A stretch of 64,000 nt of DNA, from contig NZ_BMVM01000028.1 of NCBI RefSeq assembly GCF_014650715.1, positions 20,328 to 84,327 on the forward strand, read 5' to 3'. Below are positions 38,227 to 47,222 of this stretch, one piece after another (the first letter of the stretch is position 1; every line of letters starts with the position of its first letter). Source of the stretch: Streptomyces bluensis (GTDB lineage: Bacteria; Actinomycetota; Actinomycetes; Streptomycetales; Streptomycetaceae). The position numbers and the translations under genes are program-made. The notes under the pieces are model-generated. The model was not told the DNA's origin. It saw only the letters and a list, made by a program, of their open reading frames with translations, and did not search any database.

Positions 38227-39252
38227 CTACATCAACGTCGCGGCGGGTCGGGTGCTTGGCCGGCAGTCGTTGATTTCCACGGGATTTCCCATGGCCACGA
38301 CGATTTTCCGCTCTCCCCGGAACGGGTCACGTCCGTGGGCGGTCAGGACGTTGTCGACGAGCAGCAGATCGCCCACCTCCCATTGCTCACGCACGGTGGC
38401 GGCTTCGTAAGCGGCTTGGACGGCCCGAAGGTCCTCCCTCGTCAGCGGTTCGCCATCGCCGAAGGCCGAGTTGAACGGCAGCCCGTCCGGTCCGAACTCG
38501 TCCAGCAGGGTTTCCCGGAGTTCGTCGTCCAGTGACCATTCGTTCCAGAAGGCCAGGTGGTTGAACCAGACCTCGGCCCCCGTGAACGGGTGCCGGATGA
38601 CGCCCGGGCGCAACTGGCTGGTGCGGAGGTTCCCGTCCGGCTGCCACTCATAGGCGATGAGATTGTCGTCGCAGTACCGCTCGACGTCCTTTGCGCCCTC
38701 AGCCGAGAAGGCGGTGCGCCAGTCGGTTGACACCAGGTCGGAGTACGACCGCTTCAGCTGCCAGCCGACGGACCGCATCTTGGCCACGAGATGCGGTGGC
38801 AGGCTGTTCAGGACCTGCCGGCAGTCGGCGACCGGCGTTGCCCCACCGACCGCCGGAGCAACGAGACAACCGAAGAGCAACAGCCCCGGAAAACGGAGGG
38901 TGTAGCTGTTCTCGTTGTGCATGGCGATGGATTGCGACGGCGGAAGGTCAGTGGACGAGAAGACCCCGTCCCCGTAGTCGCTGCGTGGTGTCGCCTTTTC
39001 CCGATACGGAGTACTGCTCGGGATGAGCACGTCGCGCACCTTGGCGAAATCGTCCACACTGCGCACGGGAAGGCCCCGGATATAGAGGGCGCCGTGTTCG
39101 TGAAGTGCGTCGATGATTTCCGGATGAAGCGCGGCCAGTTGACGGCGGACTTCGTCGATGTCTTGCAGACCGTCCAGCTGGGTCGTGGCCGGCTTTCCCG
39201 GCGTCAAACGCCAGACGAGCGGGCCTGGTTGTCCGTCTGCATGTGTACTCAT
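38227..39252 (-). CDS. TauD/SyrP-type Fe(II)/2-oxoglutarate hydroxylase
   Basis: 341 residues from ATG 39252 with AGGAAG upstream. The Fe-binding facial triad is visible: HNENSY (His and Glu), and the distal His in LLVDNVLTAHGRDPF followed by the 2-oxoglutarate Arg in FRGERKIVV. The fold signature (PGLLLFGCLVAPAVGGATPV) matches the SyrP/clavaminate-synthase-like group that beta-hydroxylates amino acids bound to carrier proteins. Glu in place of the usual Asp of HxD is normal in part of this family and does not indicate a halogenase. It lies 21 bases before the Gln A-T gene, so beta-hydroxyglutamine is the simplest guess. Confidence 0.93.
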   Translation of the reverse strand: MSTHADGQPGPLVWRLTPGKPATTQLDGLQDIDEVRRQLAALHPEIIDALHEHGALYIRGLPVRSVDDFAKVRDVLIPSSTPYREKATPRSDYGDGVFSSTDLPPSQSIAMHNENSYTLRFPGLLLFGCLVAPAVGGATPVADCRQVLNSLPPHLVAKMRSVGWQLKRSYSDLVSTDWRTAFSAEGAKDVERYCDDNLIAYEWQPDGNLRTSQLRPGVIRHPFTGAEVWFNHLAFWNEWSLDDELRETLLDEFGPDGLPFNSAFGDGEPLTREDLRAVQAAYEAATVREQWEVGDLLLVDNVLTAHGRDPFRGERKIVVAMGNPVEINDCRPSTRPAATLM

Positions 39253-39270
39253 CACTCTTCCTCTCTCCGT

Positions 39271-39310
39271 GCAGCGTGCAGCGTGCAAGGCACAACGTGC
39301 AACGCGCACC
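39271..39310. repeat. short GCAGCGT direct repeats in the hydroxylase leader
   Basis: Two tandem copies of GCAGCGT (39271-39284) are followed by related GTGCAA units up to 39310. The stretch lies 20-60 bases upstream of the hydroxylase start on the minus strand and could form small hairpins. Function unknown. Confidence 0.4.
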
Positions 39311-39388
39311 TGAGGTCCGGCTGTTGTCGACTCGGCGGCAGAGTAATCAGTTGCCCCCCGATTCCGATCGGGTGCTTCGATCGGGTGG

Positions 39389-40888
39389 TCAGAGCCCGCC
39401 GCACGCCTGGCGGTCCACCTTGCCGTTCGCGTTGAGCGGCAGGGCGTCGAGGTGCACGAATCGGGTCGGGAGCATATGTATGGGCAGATGGGGGCGCAGT
39501 CGGTCGCGGAGATCGGCGGGTGCTGCCGGGATGCCGCTGTAGACCGCGGTGAGCCACTGTTCGCCGCCCGGACCCGGCGCGGCGATGACCACCACGTCGT
39601 CGATGCCGCCCCACTGGCGGATCGCGGACTCCACGTCGCCCAGCTCAAGCCGTCGGCCCATGATCTTGACTTGCTGATCGAGCCGGCCGAGGTGCACGAG
39701 TTCGCCGTCCTCGACCGCCACTCGGTCGCCGGTCCGGTACCACGCCTGGGTGCTGGGAGTCGGATCGGGGTTCGGTCCGGGTTCGTGAAAGCGTCCCTCG
39801 TTGTCCGCCGGATCGAGATAGCCGCCGAACCGCTGCGGTCCACGGACCTGCAACTCGCCGGTGTGCGGATCGATCCGGTGGTCGAGGTGCGGGTAGACGC
39901 GGCCGATCGGGACCGTGGCGTTGGAGGTCTTCGGCCACGCGGAGTGGTCGGCCGGGAGCCGGTAGGCCGTCACCGTGACGGCGAGCTCTGTGGGCCCATA
40001 CAGGTTCTCCACCGTGCTCCCCGGGGCAGCGGCCGACCAGACCTGCGCCTGTTCCAGCGTCAACTGCTCGCCGGCGAAGAGGCTGCGGCGCAGCGTCGGC
40101 AGGCTGCCGGGGGCGAGAGAGCCGGTGTTGCGCACCATGGAGACGATCGAGGGCACCGAGTACCAGTGGGTCAGGGCGTGGTCGTTCACAAAGCCGACCG
40201 GGTCGACCAGTTCGCCGCGTGAGGGCACCACCAGCGTCGCCCCGCCGCCCCAGGCGACGAACATGTCGAAGACCGACGGGTCGAAGGTCAGACCGAAGGT
40301 CTGGGACATCCGGCAGCCGGGCCCAATCCGGTACCGGGCCAAGTGGAAGCGGAGGAAGGCGTCCAGGTTCCGGTGCCGGATCGGCACTCCCTTCGGGACA
40401 CCGGTGGAGCCCGACGTGAAGAGGATGTACGCGACCCCCTCCGGGTCGAGCGCGTCATCGGCCGGAGCGGCGGGAGCGGTCCGCAGGGCCCGCCGCACAT
40501 CATCCTCGCCGACAGTGATCACCGGCACTCCGGTGCCGTCCGCGAGCGAGGCGTCCTTGCCTTCGTCGGCCAGCACCACGTCCAGCTGGGCGAGTTCGAG
40601 GATCTGGCGGTTCCTGGCGGCCGGGTAGTCCTCGCTCAATGGGACCACGGTGCCACCGCCGCGCAGCACGCCGAGGTAGCCGGCGTAGGCGGCCACGCTG
40701 CCCGCGGCGAGCAGTCCGACCCGGGCCGGCCGCGGTCCGGTTGCCGCGGTCACACGTGCGGCCAGCTCCCTTGAGACGGCGTCCAGTTGACCGTAGCTCA
40801 GCCGTTGCCCGGAGACAATTAGCGCGTCCTGGTCGGGGTCTCGGCGGACACTGTCGGTGAACCAGGAGTGCAGGGTCTTCGCGGGCAA
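39389..40888 (-). CDS. free-standing adenylation domain, substrate not assigned
   Basis: 499 residues, A domain only: FTSGSTGVPKGVPIRH, FDPSVFDMFVAW, LYGPTELAVTV, RTGDRVAVEDGELVHLGRLD, and NANGKVDRQ with the A10 Lys at the extreme C-terminus. FDPSVFDMF and the YGPTELA box resemble the D-alanine/small-amino-acid activating subgroup more than standard alpha-amino acid domains, and I cannot read a reliable pocket. It starts at TTG 40888 with GGAAGG 7 bases upstream and is the first gene of the leftward block. Its partner carrier must be a separate protein. Confidence 0.92.
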   Translation of the reverse strand: MPAKTLHSWFTDSVRRDPDQDALIVSGQRLSYGQLDAVSRELAARVTAATGPRPARVGLLAAGSVAAYAGYLGVLRGGGTVVPLSEDYPAARNRQILELAQLDVVLADEGKDASLADGTGVPVITVGEDDVRRALRTAPAAPADDALDPEGVAYILFTSGSTGVPKGVPIRHRNLDAFLRFHLARYRIGPGCRMSQTFGLTFDPSVFDMFVAWGGGATLVVPSRGELVDPVGFVNDHALTHWYSVPSIVSMVRNTGSLAPGSLPTLRRSLFAGEQLTLEQAQVWSAAAPGSTVENLYGPTELAVTVTAYRLPADHSAWPKTSNATVPIGRVYPHLDHRIDPHTGELQVRGPQRFGGYLDPADNEGRFHEPGPNPDPTPSTQAWYRTGDRVAVEDGELVHLGRLDQQVKIMGRRLELGDVESAIRQWGGIDDVVVIAAPGPGGEQWLTAVYSGIPAAPADLRDRLRPHLPIHMLPTRFVHLDALPLNANGKVDRQACGGL

Positions 40889-41170
40889 GGAATCACCTTC
40901 CCTCCGCGGGGTATGCCCCGCGGCGTCCGAAGCGGCCGGCAGATGACGTACAGGCAGGCGGTCCAGGTGCTGAGCATACAGATTCGCAAAGCATACAGAT
41001 CCCCAAAATGGGGCGCACTTAGAACGCCTGACGAAATGATTTTCGATGGGGGTTGGATCGCTCCGGGAGCAAGGCTCCGGGGGTGCGGCCCGGCGCTTGC
41101 CCGGTTGAACGGCTGCGGCCCGCGGACACTTGGTGTGTTCGCGGGCCGCAGCCCCAGCAAGACCGAGGGC
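40889..41170. promoter_or_regulatory. leader/promoter of the leftward NRPS block
   Basis: A 282-base gap. The part 40960-41050 is AT-rich (several A-runs around 41000-41045) and should contain the promoter for the block. The right part holds the terminator hairpin at 41111-41153. Confidence 0.5.
41111..41153 (-). terminator. strong 19-bp hairpin terminator
   Basis: GGCTGCGGCCCGCGGACAC (41111-41129) pairs along its whole length with 41135-41153, with only one G-U pair and a 5-base loop. It lies 18 bases beyond the stop of the secreted-protein gene and insulates the NRPS promoter. Confidence 0.9.
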
Positions 41171-41461
41171 TCAGAGGTACCAGACCCAGAGCTGATAGTT
41201 CCTGTTGGCGGAGTTCCAGCGACATTCCCAGTCCCAGGCGTTCCAGTGGTTGTCGTAATACCACTGGCCGCGGGTGTCGCAGGGGGCGAGCCGGTTGAAC
41301 CGCTCACCTGTGTCCTCCCAGCCGATCGCGGCGACATCGGACCGCGATACCGAGGATGACGATGGTGCGGCTGCGGCTGCGGCTGCGGCTGGAACGGTTG
41401 TGCCGCCCAGGACGAGCGCGGCTCCGATCCCCGCGCTCACCAAGGCCATGCGAGTACGCAC
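41171..41461 (-). CDS. small secreted Trp-rich protein with one Cys pair (first copy)
   Basis: 96 residues from GTG 41461 with AAAGGAG 8 bases upstream. An N-terminal signal peptide (short basic start, then VSAGIGAALVLGG and an AAAA-rich cleavage region) is followed by a mature part of about 65 residues. This contains two Cys (LAPCDTRGQW and WDWECRWNSA) and many Trp and Tyr, ending NRNYQLWVWYL. It is a clear paralogue of the next gene. I do not recognise the family. The two Cys should form a disulfide outside the cell; roles as enzyme inhibitor, toxin or surface factor are all open. Confidence 0.85.
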   Translation of the reverse strand: MRTRMALVSAGIGAALVLGGTTVPAAAAAAAAPSSSSVSRSDVAAIGWEDTGERFNRLAPCDTRGQWYYDNHWNAWDWECRWNSANRNYQLWVWYL

Positions 41462-41528
41462 GAAAGTGGCTCCTTTTCTGCCGAGTTGGTGGATGACGTG
41501 CATGGGCTGCCTGTGCGGCGCGGCCGTG

Positions 41529-41807
41529 TCAGACCAGGTCGACCCAGAGCTGGTAGTTCCTGTTGGCGGAGTTCCAGCGGCACTGCCAGTCGTAAACGTT
41601 CCAATAGGTGTCGTACCACCACTGGCCGCGGGTGTCGCAGGGGGCGAGGCGGTTGAACCGCTCCTCTGTGTCGTACCAGCTCATCGCGGTGACATCGGAC
41701 TGCGATGCCGACGATGGCGACGGTGCGGCTGCGGCGGGAACGATGGCGCCGCCCAGGACGAGCGCGGCTCCGATCCCCGCGCTCACGAAGACCTTGCGCA
41801 TACGCAC
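41529..41807 (-). CDS. small secreted Trp-rich protein with one Cys pair (second copy)
   Basis: 92 residues from GTG 41807 with AGGAG 7 bases upstream. Signal peptide VFVSAGIGAALVLGG plus Ala cleavage region; the mature part is nearly collinear with the first copy. Blocks ERFNRLAPCDTRGQW and CRWNSANRNYQLWV are identical in both, while the middle (WYDTYWNVYDWQ against YYDNHWNAWDWE) and the last residues differ. Tandem duplication with diversification is evident. The 67-base spacing suggests one transcript ending at the strong hairpin at 41111. Confidence 0.85.
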   Translation of the reverse strand: MRMRKVFVSAGIGAALVLGGAIVPAAAAPSPSSASQSDVTAMSWYDTEERFNRLAPCDTRGQWWYDTYWNVYDWQCRWNSANRNYQLWVDLV

Positions 41808-42120
41808 GAAAGCACTCCTGTCTGCTGAGCTCACTGAACGTCGAATTGAGCCGGTTCGGACACACCCTGTCGATGCGTCCACCCGGTTGGAACTGCCTTC
41901 AATGTGCTCGGGCGACCTGCCATAGACCTTGGGGGAATCTTGAATCCCCTGGTCAGCGCGCTGCGGTCGTGAGGGCGCCCGCGCCCGACCGCCACAGGCA
42001 CACCAGCGCTTCAGCCGCGCCTTGCCGCACCCCCGGATCTCTGGATGCGTCTGGATGCGTCCTTCGCCGAGGCGCCGCCCGCTGCTAGCGTCGGGTGAAC
42101 CGGGAGACGGGGGGCAGGCG
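41808..42120. promoter_or_regulatory. 313-base divergent promoter between secreted proteins and P450
   Basis: No credible gene. It must carry the promoters of the secreted-protein pair and of the P450. An imperfect inverted repeat (GGGGGAATC...GAATCCCC, about 41930-41950) is the only visible element. TGGATGCGTC occurs twice in a row (about 42043-42062), a short tandem duplication. Confidence 0.4.
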
Positions 42121-43323
42121 ATGGCGGCAGGCGACGTGATCGATCTGGTAGCGATGGGCGAGGACTTCGTCCGCGATCCGTATCCGGTTTACGCCGCGCT
42201 GCGGGAGCGCGGACCCGTGCACAAGGTGCGGATTCCGGAGGGTGCGGAGGCCTGGCTCGTCGTCGGGTACGAGGCCGGCCGGGCCGCGCTCGTGGATCCG
42301 CGGTTGTCCAAACAGTGGAAGAACGCCTCGCCCTCCTTTCCCATCCCCAGTCCCTCTGCGGGCCCGCACATGCTCAACTCCGACCCGCCGGACCATGAGC
42401 GGCTTCGTAAGCTGGTCGTCCGTGAGTTCACCCCGCGCCGGATCGAGCAACTCGCGCCGCGCGTGCGGCAGATCACCGACGAGTTGATCGACGCGATGGT
42501 GGCGCTTCCGGAAGGGCGGGCCGAACTGGTCGAGGCACTGTCGTTCCCGCTGCCGATCTCGGTGATCTGCGAGCTGCTCGGCGTGCCGATGCTCGACCGG
42601 GCCGCGTTCCGCGCCTGGACCGGCACGATCCTCACCGACCCCGACCCGGGGGCGCGGCTGGCGGCGACGGGTGAGGTGGCGACGTATCTCACCGAGTTGC
42701 TGGAGCGCAAGCGTCTGGTCCCGGGCCAGGACCTGATGAGCGCCCTGATTCGCACCACCGACGAGGACGGCGACCGGCTGTCTGCGGACGAACTGCGCGG
42801 TACCGCCTGGCTGCTGCTGGTCGCGGGGCATGAGACCACGGTCAATCTGATCTCCAACGGCGTGTTGGCCCTTCTGACCCATCCGGACCAACTCGCCGCG
42901 CTGCGCGAGGACATGACGCTCATGGACAACGCGGTGGAGGAGATGCTGCGCTACGACGGGCCGGTGGAGACGCCGACGTTCCGATTCACCACCGAGCCGG
43001 TCGAGATCGGCAACACGGTCATCCCCGGCAGTGGTGAGCTGGTCCTCGTGGCCCTGGCGGACGCGAACCACGACCCGGCACGCTTCCCCGACCCCGGCCG
43101 CTTCGACATCCGGCGGCCGGCCCACGGCCATGTCGCCTTCGGCCACGGCATCCACTACTGCCTCGGCGCGCCGCTCGCCCGCATGGAGGCACGGATCGCG
43201 ATCGGTGCCCTGCTGGAGCGCTGCCCCGACCTCGCCCTCGACGCCCACCCGGCCGCCCTGACCTGGCGCCAGGGCATGCTCATCCGCGGCCCTCGTCAGC
43301 TGCCCGTCCGGTGGAAGTCCTGA
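42121..43323 (+). CDS. cytochrome P450
   Basis: 400 residues from ATG 42121 with a GGGGGG run upstream. I-helix LLLVAGHETTVNL, K-helix EEMLRYDG (ExxR), and heme loop FGHGIHYCLGAPLARMEA with Cys 347. CYP107-like in general look (DPPDHERLRKLVVREFTPRR). It stands between the two clusters. The divergent secreted-protein promoter and the absence of a neighbouring NRPS gene leave its pathway open: it may tailor the peptide, the polyketide or neither. Confidence 0.95.
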   Translation: MAAGDVIDLVAMGEDFVRDPYPVYAALRERGPVHKVRIPEGAEAWLVVGYEAGRAALVDPRLSKQWKNASPSFPIPSPSAGPHMLNSDPPDHERLRKLVVREFTPRRIEQLAPRVRQITDELIDAMVALPEGRAELVEALSFPLPISVICELLGVPMLDRAAFRAWTGTILTDPDPGARLAATGEVATYLTELLERKRLVPGQDLMSALIRTTDEDGDRLSADELRGTAWLLLVAGHETTVNLISNGVLALLTHPDQLAALREDMTLMDNAVEEMLRYDGPVETPTFRFTTEPVEIGNTVIPGSGELVLVALADANHDPARFPDPGRFDIRRPAHGHVAFGHGIHYCLGAPLARMEARIAIGALLERCPDLALDAHPAALTWRQGMLIRGPRQLPVRWKS

Positions 43324-43494
43324 CCCTGCGCCTGCCGAATGCCTCATCCGTGCCGGTCAGGGCCCAGGCGTGTACTCGTGGACGGCGGCCCCCGGCACAT
43401 GGCTGGTTCTGACCGGCGCGCACGGCGTGCTGGGTGGGCAAGCGGCGCCCCTTGAGGACTCCGCGCGCTCTACCGGTGCCCACAGGCCGCAGGA

Positions 43495-44286
43495 ATGATG
43501 AGGAAACCGCACGGAACCACGGCCGGGGGCGCACTGGCCCCCCGGTGGTTCGGCCAGTCGTCGTTCGCCGAGTACGCGCTGGTCCCGGCTCGCAACGCCG
43601 TCCGGGTCGATCCGTCACTGCCCATCGAACTGCTCGGCCCGCTCGGCTGTGGCTTCCTCACCGGCGCGGGAGCGGTCCTGAACGTCTTCGGTGTCGGCCC
43701 TGGTGCCACCCTCGCGGTCTTCGGTGCGGGAGCGGTGGGCCTGGCCGCGGTGATGGCGGCCACCGCCTCCGGGGCGGTGACCGTGGCCGTCGACCGGTAC
43801 CCCCAACGGCTGGCCTTGGCCGAGCGGTTCGGTGCGATCCCGCTGCCCGCCGCATCGGCCGGCCTGCCCGACCGTATTCAGCGGCTGACCGACGGCGGCA
43901 CCCAGTACGCGCTGGACACCACGGGCTCCGCGCGGCTGATCAACGACGCGCTCCGGGCACTGCGCCCGACCGGCCACCTCGGCCTGGTGGCACGGCTCCA
44001 CACCGCGCTGCCGCTCGAACCGGGGACGCTGGACCGGGGCCGGAGGATCTCCCACATCTGCGAAGGGGACGCGGTGCCAGGAGTGCTGATTCCGCGGCTG
44101 ACCGGACTGTGGCAGGCCGGGCGGTTCCCTTTCGACCAGCTGATCCGCACGTACCCGCTCGCCGACATCAACGAGGCCGAAGCCCACTGCGACGCGGGCC
44201 GCGTGGTCAAACCCGTCCTGGTTCCGGAGGGGAAGCCGATGAGCGAGGCGTGCGCCGCCGCAAGCTCAAGCGGGTATTCCGGGTGA
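43495..44286 (+). pseudogene. N-terminally truncated alcohol dehydrogenase
   Basis: 263 residues resembling only the second two-thirds of an aryl/benzyl-alcohol type zinc dehydrogenase: FGQSSFAEYALVP, then the Rossmann domain GPGATLAVFGAGAVGLAAVM, and RVVKPVLV at the usual end. The first 100-110 residues, which hold the catalytic and structural zinc ligands, are absent, and upstream sequence to 43324 does not supply them in any frame. The C-terminus has an unusual Ser/Ala-rich addition. I consider it a dead 5'-deleted gene that may still be translated. Confidence 0.7.
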
Positions 44287-44324
44287 CCGCCTCGGGGTCT
44301 CTACTCTCGCAACGGAGGACACAC

Positions 44325-45230
44325 ATGATCGGCACGGCGCAGGGGAACACGGGTGTGGACGGCGTGGACGGAGGGGTCGGCCTGACCGCTCTCCTGGTCG
44401 CCGCCGCACGGGCGATCGAGACCCACCGCCACGACAGCCTGGCACAGGACGTCTATGCGGAGCACTTCATGCGCGCCGCACCGGCGTCCGCGGGCTGGCC
44501 GGTCCGCATGGAACAGGTTCCGGACGGGGACGAGAACCCCTTGTGGGGGCGGTTCGCGCGGTACTTCGGTCTGCGGACGAGGGTCCTCGACGACTTTCTT
44601 CTCCGGTCCGTGCAGGCGGGCGCCCGCCAAGTGGTGCTGCTCGGGGCGGGGTTGGACGCGCGAGCGTTCCGACTGGACTGGCCTTCCGACTGCGTGATCT
44701 TCGAGATCGACAGGGAGGGCGTGCTGGAGTTCAAGCACAACGTGCTCGGGGCCCTGCCGGCCGCCCCGAAGACGGCGCGCGTACCGGTGCCGATCGATTT
44801 ACGCGCCGACTGGGTCACAGCGCTGACCGACGCCGGCTTCGACACGGCCGCACCGAGCGTCTGGCTGGCCGAGGGGTTGCTGTTCTACCTGCCCAGCGCC
44901 GCCGAGACGCATCTCATCGACGCGGTGCACCGGCTGAGCACGGGGGGAAGCGCGCTGGCATTCGAGGTCAAGCTCGAAAAGGACTTGCTGGACTACCGCG
45001 ACAGCCCGCTCTACACCGCGACGAAGCACCACATCGGCATCGACCTGCTCCAGTTGTTCGACAAGGAAGCGCGGCCCGACTCCGCACGCGATCTGGCGGA
45101 CAGGGGCTGGTCCACATCGGTTCACACCCCCTTCGACTTCACCCGCCGGCACGGACGCGGCCCGCTGCCCGAGCCGAACGACGCGCTGGAGGGCAACCGG
45201 TGGGTGTTCGCGGCCAAGCCCCGGCCGTAA
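44325..45230 (+). CDS. class I SAM-dependent methyltransferase, LCMT/PPM type
   Basis: 301 residues from ATG 44325 with CGGAGG upstream. The family signature is clear: RTRVLDDFLLRSVQAGARQV, LLGAGLDARAFRL (SAM loop), FEIDREGVLEFK, and LAEGLLFYLP. These enzymes methylate carboxylates or hydroxyls; many act in secondary metabolism. The gene carries a TTA codon (44799-44801), so it may depend on bldA. It sits after the truncated dehydrogenase and ends at a good terminator. Substrate unknown. Confidence 0.93.
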   Translation: MIGTAQGNTGVDGVDGGVGLTALLVAAARAIETHRHDSLAQDVYAEHFMRAAPASAGWPVRMEQVPDGDENPLWGRFARYFGLRTRVLDDFLLRSVQAGARQVVLLGAGLDARAFRLDWPSDCVIFEIDREGVLEFKHNVLGALPAAPKTARVPVPIDLRADWVTALTDAGFDTAAPSVWLAEGLLFYLPSAAETHLIDAVHRLSTGGSALAFEVKLEKDLLDYRDSPLYTATKHHIGIDLLQLFDKEARPDSARDLADRGWSTSVHTPFDFTRRHGRGPLPEPNDALEGNRWVFAAKPRP

Positions 45231-45248
45231 CCGCCGCCTTGCCGGACG

Positions 45249-45279
45249 GGGGCGGGACCCCGCCAGGAGGTCCCGCCCC
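45249..45279. terminator. bidirectional hairpin terminator
   Basis: GGGGCGGGACC (45249-45259) pairs perfectly with GGTCCCGCCCC (45269-45279) around a 9-base loop, between the convergent methyltransferase and peptidase genes. Confidence 0.9.
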
Positions 45280-45317
45280 TTCACTGGGTCATTCGGCAAT
45301 GGGCCGTGCGACCGGGC

Positions 45318-46963
45318 TCAGAAGCGGTCCGGGGCACGCTCCGGGAGCGGAGACCCGGGGAGCACGTCCCGCTTCTGGTTCTTGCGTGCCTCCGCGTTCG
45401 AGTCGGCCGTCGCCTCGCAGGTCACGTCCTTCGCCGGGAGCCTTCCGGTGAGCAGGTAGTCGGTGACCGTGCCGTCCGTGCACGCGTTGCCGCTCGGGTA
45501 GACGCCATGGCCCTCGCCGCCGAGGACGGTGACCATTTTCGAGCCCTTCAGGTCGGCGTGCAGGGCCTGACCGCTGGGCAGCGGAGTCTGCGAGTCCCAC
45601 TCGTTCTGGACGACCAGGGAGCCGACCCTGTTGTTCACCTCGGTTGCCGGTTCCACGGACTTGTCCCAGAAGGCACAGGGTTTGATGCTGGACGCGAAGT
45701 CACCGTAGAGCGGGTAACGGCCCTTGTCCTCGATGGCGTCCCGCCGGTAGGTCTCAGGGTCGCCGGACCACGCGGCCGAGTTGTCGCCGCACACCACGGC
45801 CCAGAAGACCGCCATCATGTTGTCGGACGGCACCTCGGCGGCATCGGCGGCGGCCCCCGCTGTTCCGGTGCCCCCGGTTCCGGCGAACGGCGCGAGCTTC
45901 TTCGCGGAGGCGGGCTCGCCGGCCGCGGCCTTCTTCAGTTCCACGAACGCCTCGGTGGCGTACTTCGGGCTGAAGACCGCCCGCGCATACCGCTGCGGAT
46001 GTCATCACCGGTGGTCGGCTGCCCGTCCACCTCGATGGGCTTCTCGTCGGCCTGCGCGACCAGGTCCCAGAACGTCCGCTCGACCTGCTTCGGGGTATCA
46101 CCGAGGCCGTACTCCTCCGAACGCTCGGCGGCCCACTCGGTCCACCGGTCGAACGCGGGCTCGGCGCCCTCCGCCCACCACTGGATCATCCCTCGCCAGG
46201 CACGCGCGGGATCGACCGCGCTGTCCAGCACGAACCGTTCGGCCCGGCCCGGGAAGAGCTGGGTGTAGACGGCGCCCAGGTAGGTGCCGTACGAGTAACC
46301 CACGTACGAGATCTTCTTCTCGCCGAGGATCGCCCGGAGCAGATCCATGTCGCGCGCGGTGTTGCGCGTGGTGATGTGCGGGAGCGTGTCGCCCGCTTTC
46401 TCCTTGCACTTGTTCGCGACGTCGCGTGCCCAGGCGACGTCCTTGCCGAACGTCTCCTCCTTGTACGGCCGCAGCCAGTTCTCCTCCTCCGGCTCCAGAT
46501 CGCAGGAAACCGGGCTGCTCTGTCCCACACCGCGCGGGTCGAAGCCGATGAGGTCGTACTCCTGCTGTACGGCCTCGGGGAGCTGCTCCTGCATCCCCAG
46601 CGGCATGTAGAGCCCCTGTCCCCCGGGGCCGCCGGGGTTGGAGAACAGGACACCGTGCCGCTTGTCGGGGGCGGTGCTCTTGATCCGGGATATGGCCAAG
46701 TCGATCCGCTTGCCCCCGGGCACCCGGTAGTCCAGCGGGACCTTGATCGTGGCGCACTCGAACTCAGCCGGAGTGTCGGCTTGGCACCGCTTCCACCGCG
46801 GCTTCTGCTGCACATACCAGTCCAGCGCACCCGTGGCGGCGGACGAGGAGGCGGTCGACGGGGCGGCGGCCGGAGCGGCGGTGGCCGTCGAGGTGGCGAG
46901 CGCGGGGGCCAGCGTTGCCGTGACACTCACGGCCAAGAGGGGCGCGAGACGTCGTTTGCGCAC
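45318..46963 (-). pseudogene. secreted tripeptidyl-aminopeptidase-like hydrolase, frameshifted
   Basis: Start GTG 46963 with GGAAGGA upstream; signal peptide LAPLLAVSVTATLAPALA plus Ala-rich cleavage region. Alpha/beta hydrolase of the SlpD/SlpE type: NPGGPGGQGL oxyanion loop, YDLIGFDPRGVGQS, nucleophile VGYSYGTYLG. The first frame ends at 45935, whereas the C-terminal part (from VELKKAAAGEP to GGEGHGVYPSGN, holding the catalytic His) continues in another frame to 45318. The shift is in a CGCGGGCGG run near 45980-45990. Either the gene is broken or the run was misread; correcting one base restores about 540 residues, the family length. Confidence 0.8.
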
Positions 46964-47103
46964 GATTGCGATCCTTCCGGTCTCCTGTTCGGACACGAAA
47001 GATCTTTCAGGAACCGGCCACGCAGGGGATCCCTCGCCGGGCTGCACCTCCCCTCCACACTGGGAATGACACAACGAGCTTGTGTAGTACCCGAGTTGTA
47101 GGG

Positions 47104-47158
47104 GAAGCGCCCTGCCGTGACTTGGCGCTTCAGTTGACGGATTCGGCAACCGAAGCGC
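47104..47158. promoter_or_regulatory. three-armed alternative hairpin
   Basis: GAAGCGC (47104-47110), GCGCTTC (47125-47131) and GAAGCGC (47152-47158): the middle arm can pair with either outer arm. The second hairpin is extended by GTTG/CAAC and CG/CG pairs. It lies 140 bases upstream of the peptidase start on the minus strand. Confidence 0.35.
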
Positions 47159-47222
47159 TCAACTCGACGGTGACCAGTCGGCGCGTAAGGGGCCGCAGGC
47201 ACGCGGCCTCGGGGGCCCTGGT

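Noticed and set aside
38227..39252. Possible halogenase of the SyrB2 type
   Set aside because: Non-haem halogenases have Ala/Gly instead of the acid in the HxD/E motif; here HNE keeps the Glu, so it is a hydroxylase.
39271..39310. CRISPR-like short repeats
   Set aside because: The units are only 7 bases, tandem, without spacers. No CRISPR array or cas gene is seen anywhere in the window.
39253..39843. Upstream extension of the hydroxylase frame
   Set aside because: The extra residues are an off-frame reading of the 3' end of the adenylation gene; ATG 39252 has a good ribosome site and the family N-terminus.
43434..44324. Upstream extension of the methyltransferase frame
   Set aside because: It reads across the truncated dehydrogenase in another frame and is Arg/Pro-rich; ATG 44325 follows a clear CGGAGG.
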